A stretch of 64,000 bases of DNA, taken from Qipengyuania_B sp965214525 (GTDB lineage: Bacteria; Pseudomonadota; Alphaproteobacteria; Sphingomonadales; Sphingomonadaceae). A program made the position numbers and the translations under genes. The stretch spans positions 1,116,001-1,180,000 of the forward strand of contig OZ243959.1 in the NCBI GenBank assembly GCA_965214525.1. Reading direction: 5' to 3'. The first letter of the stretch is position 1. Every line of letters begins with the position of its first letter. This document shows, in pieces, positions 16,237 to 25,306 of this stretch. The notes below the pieces were generated by a model. The model was not told the origin of the DNA and did not search any database. It saw only the letters and a list, made by a program, of their open reading frames with translations.

Positions 16237-16731
16237 ATGGCCGACAACGAGGGATACGCCGGTTCGTCCGGTATGAACATCGACCAGGCGCTGGTGCGCG
16301 AGCTTGCAGAATTGCTGAGCGAAACGGGGCTGTCCGAGATCGAGGTCGAGGATGGCGACCGGCGGATCCGGGTCGCGCGAACGATCACGCACGGAGCGAT
16401 TGTGGCCGGGGCGCCTGTGCCCACTTCCTTCGATAATCAGCCGGTGCAGGCAATGCCGGACGCGGCTTTTCCCGCCAGCGCCGCCGACAAGGCTGCGATC
16501 GGCGCCATGCGTTCGCCGATGGTCGGCACGGTCTATCTGGCGGCCGAGCCCGGCGCCCCGCCCTTCGTCAAGGTTGGCGATACCGTCGGGGAAGGCGATA
16601 CCGTGCTCATCGTGGAAGCGATGAAGGTGATGAACCCGATTGTTGCCGACAAGTCCGGGACCATTCAGGCTATCCTCGTCGAGAACGCCCAGCCGGTCGA
16701 ATTCGATCAGCCACTCGTCGTGATCGCCTGA
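16237..16731 (+). CDS. accB: Biotin carboxyl carrier protein of acetyl-CoA carboxylase
   Basis: A 164-residue carrier subunit for malonyl-CoA synthesis. The N-terminal region (MNIDQALVRELAELLSETGLSE) is the BCCP/AccC contact helix; it is followed by a Pro/Ala linker and a C-terminal biotinyl domain (about 88-164) with RSPMVGTVYLAAEPGAPPFV and the biotinylated lysine in EAMKVM. The longer start (MADNEGYAGSSG) is used here, but an internal ATG at residue 13 is also possible. It is four bases upstream of accC, forming an operon. Confidence 0.96.
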   Translation: MADNEGYAGSSGMNIDQALVRELAELLSETGLSEIEVEDGDRRIRVARTITHGAIVAGAPVPTSFDNQPVQAMPDAAFPASAADKAAIGAMRSPMVGTVYLAAEPGAPPFVKVGDTVGEGDTVLIVEAMKVMNPIVADKSGTIQAILVENAQPVEFDQPLVVIA

Positions 16732-16735
16732 GCTT

Positions 16736-18085
16736 ATGGGCATTTCCCGGATATTGATTGCCAATAGGGGCGAGATCGCGCTGCGCATCCACCGTGCTGC
16801 GCACGAAATGGGCATCGAGACGGTGGCGGTACATTCCACCGCCGATGCCGATGCCATGCATGTGCGCCTGGCGGATCACGCGGTGTGCATCGGACCGCCG
16901 CCTGCGGCCGACAGTTATCTGAACCACGCTGCGATCATCTCGGCTGCCGAGATCGCCGCATGCGACGCCATTCATCCGGGCTATGGCTTCCTGTCCGAAA
17001 ACGCGCGGTTCGCCGACATCGTCGAGGCGCACGACATCATCTGGATCGGCCCCAAGCCTGAACATATCCGCACGATGGGCGACAAGGTCGCAGCCAAGAA
17101 AACCGCGGGCGATCTCGGCCTGCCGCTCGTTCCGGGCTCTCCCGGGGCGGTCGGTTCCATTGAAGAGGCACGCATGGTCGCTGCCCAGATCGGCTACCCC
17201 GTCCTGGTCAAGGCGGCAAGCGGCGGCGGCGGGCGGGGAATGAAGGTCGTACCTTCCGAAGACCAACTCGAAACCCTGATGAGCCAGGCCAAGAGCGAGG
17301 CGAAATCCGCCTTCGGGGACGATACCGTCTATATCGAGAAATATCTCGGCAATCCGCGCCATATCGAGTTCCAGATTTTCGGCGATGGCAAAGGCAACGC
17401 CATTCACCTTGGCGAGCGCGACTGTTCGCTGCAGCGCCGGCATCAAAAGGTTCTGGAGGAGGCGCCCTCCCCCGTGCTGTCCGCGCAGGAGCGTGACCGT
17501 ATGGGCGGCGTTTGTGCCAAGGCGATGGCCGGTATGGAATATCGTGGTGCGGGCACGATTGAGTTCCTGTGGGAGGACGGTGCGTTCTACTTCATCGAGA
17601 TGAACACCCGGCTGCAGGTCGAGCATCCCGTGACCGAGATGATTACCGGCATCGATCTGGTCCGGGAACAGATCCGCATCGCCGATGGCAGCAGCCTGTC
17701 GTGTGAACAGGACGATATCCGCTTTGAAGGCCACGCCATCGAATGCCGGATCAACGCCGAGGATCCGTTCACCTTCGCCCCTTCGCCCGGCAAGATCACC
17801 GCCTATCACGCGGCGGGGGGGATGCATGTGCGCGTCGATAGCGGATTGTATGCCGGCTACACCGTGCCACCCCATTACGACAGCATGATCGCCAAACTGA
17901 TCGTCTATGGGCGCAATCGCGAACGCTGCCTGATGCGCCTGCGCCGCGCGCTGGAGGAAATGGTGATCGAGGGGGTGAAGACCTCCATTCCGCTGCATCA
18001 GGAACTGATCCGGCAAGCTGACGTCCGGTCAGGCGATTATTCGATCAAGTGGCTGGAGGAATGGTTGAAGGAGCGGATAGCCTGA
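16736..18085 (+). CDS. accC: Biotin carboxylase subunit of acetyl-CoA carboxylase
   Basis: A 449-residue ATP-grasp enzyme that carboxylates the biotin on AccB. It has the N-terminal ILIANRGEIALRIHRA, the glycine-rich ATP loop KAASGGGGRGMKVV, the ERDCSLQRRHQKVLEEAPSP segment, the metal and catalytic region FIEMNTRLQVEHPVTE, and GHAIECRINAEDP. Length and motif order are canonical. It is co-transcribed with accB. The 116 bases after its stop contain no gene. Confidence 0.97.
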   Translation: MGISRILIANRGEIALRIHRAAHEMGIETVAVHSTADADAMHVRLADHAVCIGPPPAADSYLNHAAIISAAEIAACDAIHPGYGFLSENARFADIVEAHDIIWIGPKPEHIRTMGDKVAAKKTAGDLGLPLVPGSPGAVGSIEEARMVAAQIGYPVLVKAASGGGGRGMKVVPSEDQLETLMSQAKSEAKSAFGDDTVYIEKYLGNPRHIEFQIFGDGKGNAIHLGERDCSLQRRHQKVLEEAPSPVLSAQERDRMGGVCAKAMAGMEYRGAGTIEFLWEDGAFYFIEMNTRLQVEHPVTEMITGIDLVREQIRIADGSSLSCEQDDIRFEGHAIECRINAEDPFTFAPSPGKITAYHAAGGMHVRVDSGLYAGYTVPPHYDSMIAKLIVYGRNRERCLMRLRRALEEMVIEGVKTSIPLHQELIRQADVRSGDYSIKWLEEWLKERIA

Positions 18086-18201
18086 CTCTGACAGTCACGC
18101 CGCCATCCATAACTACCAACAGGGGCAAAAGCCGGCTTTCCTCCGACGGTCGTTAAATCCCCAACCGCGCGCGTGTCGCACCGGAAGCTTGCGCCCCGCG
18201 C

Positions 18202-18645
18202 TCAATCGAACGAATAGCCCGCTGCTTTTGCTTCGGCAATAACTTCAGCACCCGTCTTGACGGGAGTATCCTGGACCAGATCGTACCAAGCCGGCTTTTC
18301 GTCATGGAAGATCTGCTGTTCTATCGCGAACCCTGCGGGCAAATCGAACAGACCCGCTAGAAAGCTGTGGTGATCGGCGGGGATGAACCGGAACCACAAA
18401 TGGCTGCCGCAGGTGTTGCAAAAGGCGCGCTCGGCCCATTGGCTAGAGCGGTACTCGCTTACGTTATTTCGTCCCTCGACCGTGAAATCATCGCTTTTCA
18501 CGCCACCATAGAAAGTACCACCCCAGCGCCGGCACATCGAGCAATGGCACACCTCGATCGTTGGCTGCGGGCGGATCAGCACGATCCGAACATGGCCGCA
18601 CAGGCAACGGCCGGCAAGCGGTTCGTCTTTGGTATCCTGTGTCAT
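18202..18645 (-). CDS. GFA (CENP-V/GFA domain) family protein
   Basis: A 147-residue zinc protein of the glutathione-dependent formaldehyde-activating (GFA) fold family. Cysteine pairs in order are GRCLCGHVR, CHCSMCRRWGG and CNTCGSHLWF, the typical zinc-binding pattern. Most members are annotated only by fold and not shown to act on formaldehyde. I start at the ATG of MTQDTKDEP, which has a G-rich upstream segment; a GTG 11 codons earlier is possible. It is convergent with accC and co-directional with the Lrp gene. Confidence 0.88.
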   Translation of the reverse strand: MTQDTKDEPLAGRCLCGHVRIVLIRPQPTIEVCHCSMCRRWGGTFYGGVKSDDFTVEGRNNVSEYRSSQWAERAFCNTCGSHLWFRFIPADHHSFLAGLFDLPAGFAIEQQIFHDEKPAWYDLVQDTPVKTGAEVIAEAKAAGYSFD

Positions 18646-18726
18646 GCCGCGATCATCCCCATTAAGCCTTTGCCTCACGATGCGATTGCATCGTCGCCGG
18701 CATCACAGCGTGGACGAGCGGACGGC

Positions 18727-19191
18727 TCATTTCAACGGCACACCCGGCTCGTGCTTGCTGGTGCGGATCGTCAGCGATGTCTTCACGCTTTCCACATTGG
18801 GAGCCGGGGTCAGCCTGCCGGTCAGGAACTCCTGAAAACTTTGCAGGTCGCGGCTGACGATTTTGAGAATGAAATCAATCTCGCCGTTCAGCATATGGAC
18901 CTCGCGCACTTCGGGTAGGTCGCGCATGGCCGCCTCGAACTCGCGCAGGGCGCTTTCTGCCTGGCTCTTCAGACTGACCATGGCGAATACGGTAATTCCG
19001 AAACCCAGCTTCTGCCCGTCCAGATCGCCATGATAACCGCGGATGATGCCCGCCTCTTCCAGTGAACGGACCCGGCGCAGGCACGGTGGAGCGGTCAAAC
19101 CGACGCGCGCAGCCAGTTCGACATTCGTGATCCGTCCGTTGTCCTGTAGTTCGCGCAGTAGCCGCCGATCAATTTCATCCAATTGAGCCAT
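18727..19191 (-). CDS. Lrp/AsnC family transcriptional regulator
   Basis: A 154-residue feast/famine regulator. The N-terminal winged HTH has LDEIDRRLLRELQDNGRITN, ELAARVGLTAPPCLRRVRSL and EEAGIIRGYHG. The C-terminal RAM/AsnC ligand domain includes VREVHMLNGEIDFILKIV and LQSFQEFLTGRL. Close relatives regulate amino-acid metabolism genes and bind leucine or other amino acids as effectors. It is divergent from the kinase-like gene with 208 bases between them; no clear operator was recognised there. Confidence 0.93.
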   Translation of the reverse strand: MAQLDEIDRRLLRELQDNGRITNVELAARVGLTAPPCLRRVRSLEEAGIIRGYHGDLDGQKLGFGITVFAMVSLKSQAESALREFEAAMRDLPEVREVHMLNGEIDFILKIVSRDLQSFQEFLTGRLTPAPNVESVKTSLTIRTSKHEPGVPLK

Positions 19192-19399
19192 GGGTGCCCG
19201 CCCCTCTCTTTCGCTGAAGGTCCAGTGTGCGGTACCCGGCCAGCGCGCTTTTTACAGCAACGACTAATATAATTACTTTGTCAGCGTTTGTCCCGCTTTG
19301 CAACGGGCACCGTGATGGAACTTCGCCGTTGCTGACGATCTCGTACATGCAGATGTCAGAGGTATTCCACCATAGCGAGCGAGGAGAGATTTCTTTAGA

Positions 19400-21241
19400 T
19401 TGCCGATGCTTATCGATGACCGCCTTGCCACTGTACTGCGTCATCGCGTGGATGGCGGGCGTGCGGCGCGTACGCAATACCGGCAATTACTCGACCTTCT
19501 CGGCAGTGGCGAGCCGGCAGGGGATGACCGGCTGCTTCGTGCCGCCTGGGATAGGATGGAACGGCTTCGCGTCGTCATTCCAGCGGCTGAGCGTGCGCAT
19601 ATCCTGCAGGAAGGAGGCTGGCGGTTGCGCAGCATTCCGCTGGCGCGACATCTGACGACTGACGCGGCACCCGAAGTCGCCGCGTCGGGACTTGCCCGGG
19701 CGCACCTGACCGGCGAGCAATGGGCCGGCCTGATCCCCGATCTGCCGCTTGTGGTTCGCGGCTACCTGCGATCGCGCAAAGACTTGCCCGACGAAGCGCT
19801 GGCGTTGCTGGACCAGTTGGGCATCTTCGATCGCAGTCTTCCGCCGCCGTCCGTTGACGGCGAAGAGATGCCGCCCCCCGCGCAACCCGGTCCCACCGAT
19901 ACTGACGCGGACGCCGCGAACGCATCGCCAGGCTGGGCCGACGATGGGGTACAGACGCCGTTCCTGTTCAACGGCACTGACGAAGATCTCAATGATATGT
20001 GGATCGAAGACGATACCGAGGTTGCGGGCAGAGCGCACGACGATGCCCCAGAGGAAGCCGCGCTGGGCGTGGCGCCGGATCAGGACACCCCCACACGCGC
20101 CGGCGATGATATCGCGGCAATCGTTCGCCGGATCGAAGAGTTCAGCAGCACCCGCCGGAACGGATCGCCGCCAGACCGACCTGCAGCGAAGGCGCAACAG
20201 CGATCTTCCGAGGGCGCACGGCTTACGCACTTTTTCTTCGAAACGGATCGAACCGGCAAGATCGTGCGCGCCGACATTGATAATATCGGCATGGTGTTCG
20301 GGATGCCGATACTGGACATCGCGGAGAAAGCGCATGGCGATGGCCACAACATCGCGGACGATTTCGCGCAGCGGCGCTCCCTTTCGGGGATAGAGCGAAC
20401 GATCAGGGGCGCTCCGGCGATCGCCGGGGATTGGGTTATCGATGCGGTGCCGCAATGCGACCCCGAAAGCGGCGAGTTCAGTAACTATGCGGGCATTTTC
20501 CGCCGTTCCGGCAGATCGGTGGCTGCCGAGGCTGCTGCGGGCATCGCCGACCGGTTGCGCCAGACGCTTCACGAACTGCGGACGCCGGTCAATGCAATCC
20601 AAGGTTTTGCCGAAGTCATCCAGCAACAATTGTTCGGCCCCACCCCCAATCGCTACCGTGCGATGGCCGCACAGATCGCCGGAGACGCTGCGCAGATGCT
20701 GGACGGGTTCGACGAATTGGAACGGCTGGCACGGTTGCAGCATGGCGGGATGACGCTCGATCGTTCGGCAAGCGACCTTGCCGGCTGCGTGATCGGGGTC
20801 GCCGCGCAGCTCGATGCGGTGTTGGCAAGATCGGGGGCGGGGATCGAACTTGCCGTAGGGCAGGAAATTGAGTGTGTCGCATTGGCGCAAGAAGAAACGA
20901 CGACGCTGGTCTGGCGTCTGCTGCTATTGCTCGTCACCGCGACCGGACGCGCCGAAACGCTCAACATCTTCCTGCATCAGCGGGATGATTCGGTCATCAT
21001 GGAGTGCGATCTGCCGGCATCGCTGGCGGCGGCCGGCGATCTGTTCGCCGAGAAACCAAGGTCCGACGATGGCGCTTCGCGCTTCAGCATGTTCGGATCG
21101 CGGTTCGCCATGCACCTGTCGCGGGCCGAGGCGCAGTCGGTGGGCGGTGATCTGTTCGTGCGCGGATCAACTTTGATCCTGACATTGCCGGCGGTCGTCC
21201 TTGGGTCTGGCGCTGATCGGTTTGACGAGGCGCAGGAGTAA
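19400..21241 (+). CDS. PAS/HisKA sensor-kinase-like protein with degenerate ATPase domain
   Basis: A 613-residue soluble protein with no clear membrane segment. An N-terminal helical region of about 150 residues and an acidic disordered stretch (150-270) are followed by a PAS-like domain (about 275-370, THFFFETDRTGKIVRADI) and a HisKA helix with His391 in LHELRTPVNAIQGF. The place of the HATPase holds a weak match: no N-box Asn, no DxGxG, and the G-box is replaced by FGSRFAMHLSRAEA. It may be a pseudokinase or a phosphotransfer-type protein. The frame starts at TTG 19400 (GAGGAGAG 12 bases upstream); ATG 19406 is the alternative. Confidence 0.78.
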   Translation: MPMLIDDRLATVLRHRVDGGRAARTQYRQLLDLLGSGEPAGDDRLLRAAWDRMERLRVVIPAAERAHILQEGGWRLRSIPLARHLTTDAAPEVAASGLARAHLTGEQWAGLIPDLPLVVRGYLRSRKDLPDEALALLDQLGIFDRSLPPPSVDGEEMPPPAQPGPTDTDADAANASPGWADDGVQTPFLFNGTDEDLNDMWIEDDTEVAGRAHDDAPEEAALGVAPDQDTPTRAGDDIAAIVRRIEEFSSTRRNGSPPDRPAAKAQQRSSEGARLTHFFFETDRTGKIVRADIDNIGMVFGMPILDIAEKAHGDGHNIADDFAQRRSLSGIERTIRGAPAIAGDWVIDAVPQCDPESGEFSNYAGIFRRSGRSVAAEAAAGIADRLRQTLHELRTPVNAIQGFAEVIQQQLFGPTPNRYRAMAAQIAGDAAQMLDGFDELERLARLQHGGMTLDRSASDLAGCVIGVAAQLDAVLARSGAGIELAVGQEIECVALAQEETTTLVWRLLLLLVTATGRAETLNIFLHQRDDSVIMECDLPASLAAAGDLFAEKPRSDDGASRFSMFGSRFAMHLSRAEAQSVGGDLFVRGSTLILTLPAVVLGSGADRFDEAQE

Positions 21242-21303
21242 TAGGGCCCTTGCGCCGTGCCGACGGGCAGGTTAACCGCCACGCGGATTGGCATCATGCC
21301 GAT

Positions 21304-21380
21304 GGGCCTGTAGCTCAGTTGGTTAGAGCTGGCCGCTCATAACGGCTAGGTCGCGGGTTCGAATCCTGCCGGGCCCACCA
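21304..21380 (+). tRNA. tRNA with anticodon CAT (Met elongator or Ile2)
   Basis: A 77-base cloverleaf with acceptor GGGCCTG/CGGGCCC, an encoded CCA, D-arm GCTCAGTTGGTTAGAGC, anticodon loop CTCATAA and T-arm GCGGGTTCGAATCCTGC. CAT reads as methionine, but the acceptor has C4-G69 and C5-G68, pairs associated with TilS-modified tRNA-Ile2. The position 27-43 pair is G-T, not the C-G seen in E. coli Ile2, so identity is unresolved. It is not an initiator: the first acceptor pair is G-C and the anticodon stem lacks three G-C pairs. Confidence 0.9.
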
Positions 21381-21440
21381 TCCTTGCGTCGCGCGTGCCC
21401 TTGCACCCGCTTCGTAACCGGCATACAGGGCGCGACACGT

Positions 21441-21518
<78 letters not shown>

Positions 21519-21610
21519 CTGCCTGTCCCAAGCCGACCAGGGGTCCGCCCATCGCTCTTTCCCCCGGTTCGATCGATCCGCGCGCCATCTGGGCCATCGC
21601 CATTCCGGCG

Positions 21611-22894
21611 ATGCTGACCAATGTCGCGACGGCGCTGATCGGCATCGGCGATCTGTGGGTCGTGGGGCGACTGGGCGACGCTTCGGCACAAGGGGCAGTC
21701 GACGTCGGGGCGCGGCTGTTCGCGGTCTTGTTCACCGTGATGAATTTCCTCAAGACCGGCACCACTGGTCTCGTCGCACAGGCAGGCACCCGGGCCGGCA
21801 CGATCGAGCAAGCGGCGACCTTGCTCCGCGGTCTGGTCATTGGGCTAATCATCGCGGCGATCCTGCTGATAGCGCGGCCGCTCCTGTTGCCGATCTTGCT
21901 CGCTAGCTTGGGCGCGGAAGACGAAGTTCTCGTTCTTGCGCGAACCTATGCGCAAATCCGGTACTGGACAGCGCCCGGAGTCATGCTGAACCTGGCAATG
22001 GTCGGGTTTTTGGTCGGACAGCGCCGGATGAAGGCAGTCCTGGCCTTTGAAACCGCATACAATCTGCTCAATGTCGGCCTGGGTCTATGGTTCGTGCTGT
22101 TGCTCGATGGGGGAATTGCCGGCATCGGCTGGTCGAGCTTCATCGCGGAATACGCCAAGCTCGTCGCACTCAGCGTGTTCGTAATGCGTGGTGCCACGCG
22201 GCGGGCCATCTGGGCAAGCGTGCGGGCGCGCGACGCGCTGCGGTGGCAACAACTTGCCCCGTTTCTGACCGTCAACCGCGACCTGTTCCTGCGCACGATT
22301 ATCCTGACGATCGCGCTGGCGGCGCTCACCCGGTTATCGGCCGAACGCGGAGCGGTGGTGTTGGCGGCCAACGGCATCCTGTATCAGTTGTTCGTCTTCA
22401 CAGCGCTGTTGCTCGACGGGTTCGAGAACGCAGCGCAGGTGCTGAATGGCGAGCGTTATGGCTTGCGCGACCGGTATGGGTTCATCGCCAGTATCCGCGC
22501 GATCCTGAAGCGCGGCTTCATCGCCGCAGCGATCGTAGCCGCTGCGTTCTGGCTGCTGGCGGACCCGGTGCTGGCCAGTTTCGCGGCAACCGACGACGTG
22601 CGGCGCACTGCCCAGGCCAACGCCTACTGGCTGATGATCTTCCCCTTCGCCGGCGTTGCCGGGTTCGTTCTTGATGGCGTGTTCGTGGGGGCTAGCTGGA
22701 CCCGTGCCCTGTTGGCGACAATGGTTATTGCCAGCGCATGTTACGCAACCGCCTTATGGCTGACCTGGCCGCTGGGCAACACAGGCTTGTGGCTTGCCTT
22801 TACGATCTTTCTGGTGACCCGTGCAGCGGCCCAACTGTTATTGCTTCCTCGCCAACTCGATCGCGCTTTCGGACCGGCGTCGGTCTTCAGGTAA
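21611..22894 (+). CDS. MATE family efflux transporter
   Basis: A protein of at least 427 residues with about twelve hydrophobic segments and MATE features: LTNVATALIGIGDLWVVGRLG, RTYAQIRYWTAPGVMLNLAM, LNVGLGLWFV, and in the second half a mirrored arrangement. It should export organic cations or drugs using ion gradients. The first ATG used here falls inside TM1. The frame remains open upstream and reads PRAIWAIAIPA, a typical MATE TM1 start, but has no ATG, GTG or TTG until the tRNA-Pro gene. AGGGG at 21539 sits 7 bases before an ATC at 21551, a possible non-standard start. It overlaps the convergent L,D-transpeptidase end by 8 bases. Confidence 0.85.
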   Translation: MLTNVATALIGIGDLWVVGRLGDASAQGAVDVGARLFAVLFTVMNFLKTGTTGLVAQAGTRAGTIEQAATLLRGLVIGLIIAAILLIARPLLLPILLASLGAEDEVLVLARTYAQIRYWTAPGVMLNLAMVGFLVGQRRMKAVLAFETAYNLLNVGLGLWFVLLLDGGIAGIGWSSFIAEYAKLVALSVFVMRGATRRAIWASVRARDALRWQQLAPFLTVNRDLFLRTIILTIALAALTRLSAERGAVVLAANGILYQLFVFTALLLDGFENAAQVLNGERYGLRDRYGFIASIRAILKRGFIAAAIVAAAFWLLADPVLASFAATDDVRRTAQANAYWLMIFPFAGVAGFVLDGVFVGASWTRALLATMVIASACYATALWLTWPLGNTGLWLAFTIFLVTRAAAQLLLLPRQLDRAFGPASVFR

Positions 22895-23876
22895 ACACCA
22901 CGGGAATCCCCTGGCTCACCGCTTTGGCAAGTTCCTCGGCATCCCAGTTGGTCAGGCGCACGCAGCCATGGCTGGCGGTCTTGCCGATCAATTGCGGGTC
23001 GGGAGAGCCATGGATGCCGTATCCGTCCTTACCCAGATCGATCCACGTACCGCCGACCGGGTTGTTGGGACCGGGCTGAATGATGAGCGTTTCGTCGGGG
23101 CCCCAGTCCTGGTCGTCAGGATCGAAGGTGTAATTGGGCGCGGGCGCAATCGCGCTTACGGTCATCGATCCGCTGGGGCTTGGAAAATCGCTGCTGCCGA
23201 TGGTAGCGGGATAGGATGCCAGCACCTTGCCAGAAGCATCCAGCGCGATGACGGCCCCCTCGCCCTTGCGCACCTCGATCTTCGCGATGCTGCCATCCAA
23301 CGTCTCGTCGCCGTGGCTCACGATATTGATGGTCGTGCCGGCGCGAGAGAAGTCAACGCCCGGATTGATGGCCTTGAGGAACTTCTCATCCATGTGGAAA
23401 CGTTCTGCCAGCAATTCGAGCGGGCTTTCGTAGTTCAACGCCTCCAGCCGGGCCTTGGCCGCAAAATCATCCGGCACGTCCACGAAGTCGTAACTCAGGT
23501 CTTCCTGAGTCAGCGTATAGGTGCGAAATATGTCGCCCGACTGGTCTTCGAGGAGCGACTGCAATAGCCCGCGATCCACACCGCTACCCGAAAGATTGTG
23601 CGCCTGGCGGTAGGCCGCGATGGCACGATCGGTATTGCCACCGCCATATCCGTCGATCACGCCTGGCGAATGACGCGAGCGATCGAGCATGACCTGGACC
23701 GCGATCATCTGCGCGTCACGCTTGCCCAGATCGGCCTTGGTTACACCGGCTGGCAGCGCGACGTTGAGTGGCCCCGCCTTGACCGTCACCGGTTGATCCT
23801 GATTCGATGTCTGCGCCGATACGGCAGGAGCGGCGCATAACGCCGCGATCGCAATGGAAGATAGGAATTTGTTCAT
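22887..23876 (-). CDS. Periplasmic L,D-transpeptidase
   Basis: A 329-residue exported enzyme. It has a signal peptide (MNKFLSSIAIAALCAAPAVSAQ), a peptidoglycan-binding-like domain (about 55-95, MLDRSRHSPGVIDGYGGGNT), and a YkuD catalytic domain from about residue 190. The catalytic motif has an upstream His in YGIHGSPDP and the Cys in ASHGCVRLTNWD. Such enzymes form 3-3 cross-links in peptidoglycan or attach proteins to it. I use the ATG of MNKFLSS; the longer open frame overlaps the M28 peptidase and was rejected. Confidence 0.93.
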   Translation of the reverse strand: MNKFLSSIAIAALCAAPAVSAQTSNQDQPVTVKAGPLNVALPAGVTKADLGKRDAQMIAVQVMLDRSRHSPGVIDGYGGGNTDRAIAAYRQAHNLSGSGVDRGLLQSLLEDQSGDIFRTYTLTQEDLSYDFVDVPDDFAAKARLEALNYESPLELLAERFHMDEKFLKAINPGVDFSRAGTTINIVSHGDETLDGSIAKIEVRKGEGAVIALDASGKVLASYPATIGSSDFPSPSGSMTVSAIAPAPNYTFDPDDQDWGPDETLIIQPGPNNPVGGTWIDLGKDGYGIHGSPDPQLIGKTASHGCVRLTNWDAEELAKAVSQGIPVVFT

Positions 23877-23917
23877 GCACCCATAACCCGTTTGGCTGGT
23901 GAGCGGTTCCAGCGCGC

Positions 23918-25297
23918 TTATTGTCCGGTGGTTAGGTCGCCCGCAGTATTTGCCAGAATGCCCACCACGGCCGTCCAAACCGCGACATTCTGCCGCAATT
24001 GCACAGGATCGATCTTGTCGAGCGTATCGTCGGGCGTGTGATGCAGATCGAAATAGCGCGTGCCATCCTGCTGGAGATCGATGATCGCGGTGCCTTGTTC
24101 GCGTATCACGTTCAGATCCGCTCCGCCTGTCGCGACGATCGTGCTGGTCGCGACACCGAACCGGGCGACTGCTTGCGCAAGCCGCCGATACAGCGCCGGG
24201 TTGGTATCCGTGAAATTGCTTTCCAGCCGCCAGACGCGATCCGCACCGAAGTCGCTTTCCAGCCCGACCGCAAAGGGCTCGTCTGCATGAGCCTTGGCGT
24301 AGGCTTTGCTGCCCCACAACCCGGTCTCCTCCGCGCCTGCAAACAGCACCCGGATGGTGCGCAGCGGCTGTCCTTCCATTTCGACATGCCGGGCGGCGGC
24401 GGCAATGATGCCGCAACCGCTGGCATCGTCGATTGCGCCTGTGCCAAGGTCCCAGCTATCGAGATGGCAGGCAAGCAGGACAGGCGGCAGCGAAGGATCG
24501 CGCCCCACGATCTCGCCCACGACGTTGCCGCTTTCGGTCTCGCCCAGCCAGCGCGGCGTCAGCGTAATCTTCATGCGGATCGGCTGCCCTTGCGCCCGGG
24601 CGAACATGCGCTCCAGGTTATCGGCATCGGGGTTGGACAATGCGCCCGCTGGCGTCGCCGTCACCCCATCTGGAAAGGTCGTGCCGCCGGTATGCGGCGT
24701 GCGGTGGTTCTCCGTACCCACGGAGCGGATGACAGTCGCGAGCGCGCCCTTGCTGGCCGCCAGCGCCGGTCCCGTCCAGCGTGCGGGTCCGGCAAAGCCA
24801 TAGCCAGACCCATCCTGTGTCGGACGCATATCGTGGCTGATGAATGCGATCTTGCCTTCCAGGCTTCCCGCACGTGCCGCCTCGAGTTCGGCGTAGCTGG
24901 AAAAATACGCGACTTCCGCTTCCATGCCGTCCGGCCCCGTGGATGCGGTGTTGCCTAACGCGGTGATAGCCATCGGTTGTGGAAACGGCGCGACCACTTG
25001 CGCCTCTTCCTCGCCCCGGACCCAGGTGCGCATCATAAAGGGCTCGTTCGCGACATTGGCAAAGCCTTGGCTGCGCAACCAATCTATTGCCCAGGCGCGC
25101 CCGCGCGCTTCGGCCGGGGTGCCCGGTTGCCGCGGTCCGACTTCGGTGGTGATCCCCTCGACAAAGTCCCAAGCGATCGTGTCGGCGCGCTCGGCGATAG
25201 CGGCATGGTCTTCGATCGCGGGTCGGTCCCCGATAATCTGGGCATAAGCGGCGCTCGGAGCTAGTGCGGCAGCGGCAAAAAGCAGTGTTCTGTTCAT
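23918..25297 (-). CDS. Exported M28 family metallopeptidase
   Basis: A 459-residue exported zinc peptidase. A signal peptide (cleavage near AYAQ) is followed by a region holding an inserted PA-like domain (about 120-215) and the M28 catalytic core. Zinc-ligand motifs in order are CHLDSWDLGTGAIDDASG (His and bridging Asp), AGAEETGLWG (catalytic and ligand Glu), LESDFGAD and DLHHTPDDTLD. Likely an aminopeptidase or carboxypeptidase acting in the periplasm; the exact specificity is not readable. It is 9 bases downstream of the glycosyltransferase gene and probably shares its transcript. Confidence 0.92.
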   Translation of the reverse strand: MNRTLLFAAAALAPSAAYAQIIGDRPAIEDHAAIAERADTIAWDFVEGITTEVGPRQPGTPAEARGRAWAIDWLRSQGFANVANEPFMMRTWVRGEEEAQVVAPFPQPMAITALGNTASTGPDGMEAEVAYFSSYAELEAARAGSLEGKIAFISHDMRPTQDGSGYGFAGPARWTGPALAASKGALATVIRSVGTENHRTPHTGGTTFPDGVTATPAGALSNPDADNLERMFARAQGQPIRMKITLTPRWLGETESGNVVGEIVGRDPSLPPVLLACHLDSWDLGTGAIDDASGCGIIAAAARHVEMEGQPLRTIRVLFAGAEETGLWGSKAYAKAHADEPFAVGLESDFGADRVWRLESNFTDTNPALYRRLAQAVARFGVATSTIVATGGADLNVIREQGTAIIDLQQDGTRYFDLHHTPDDTLDKIDPVQLRQNVAVWTAVVGILANTAGDLTTGQ

Positions 25298-25306
25298 CCC
25301 CCATTG

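Noticed and set aside
19487..20890. Minus-strand open frame of 467 codons opposite the kinase-like gene
   Set aside because: The plus strand has HisKA and PAS signals and a ribosome site; the antisense protein has none.
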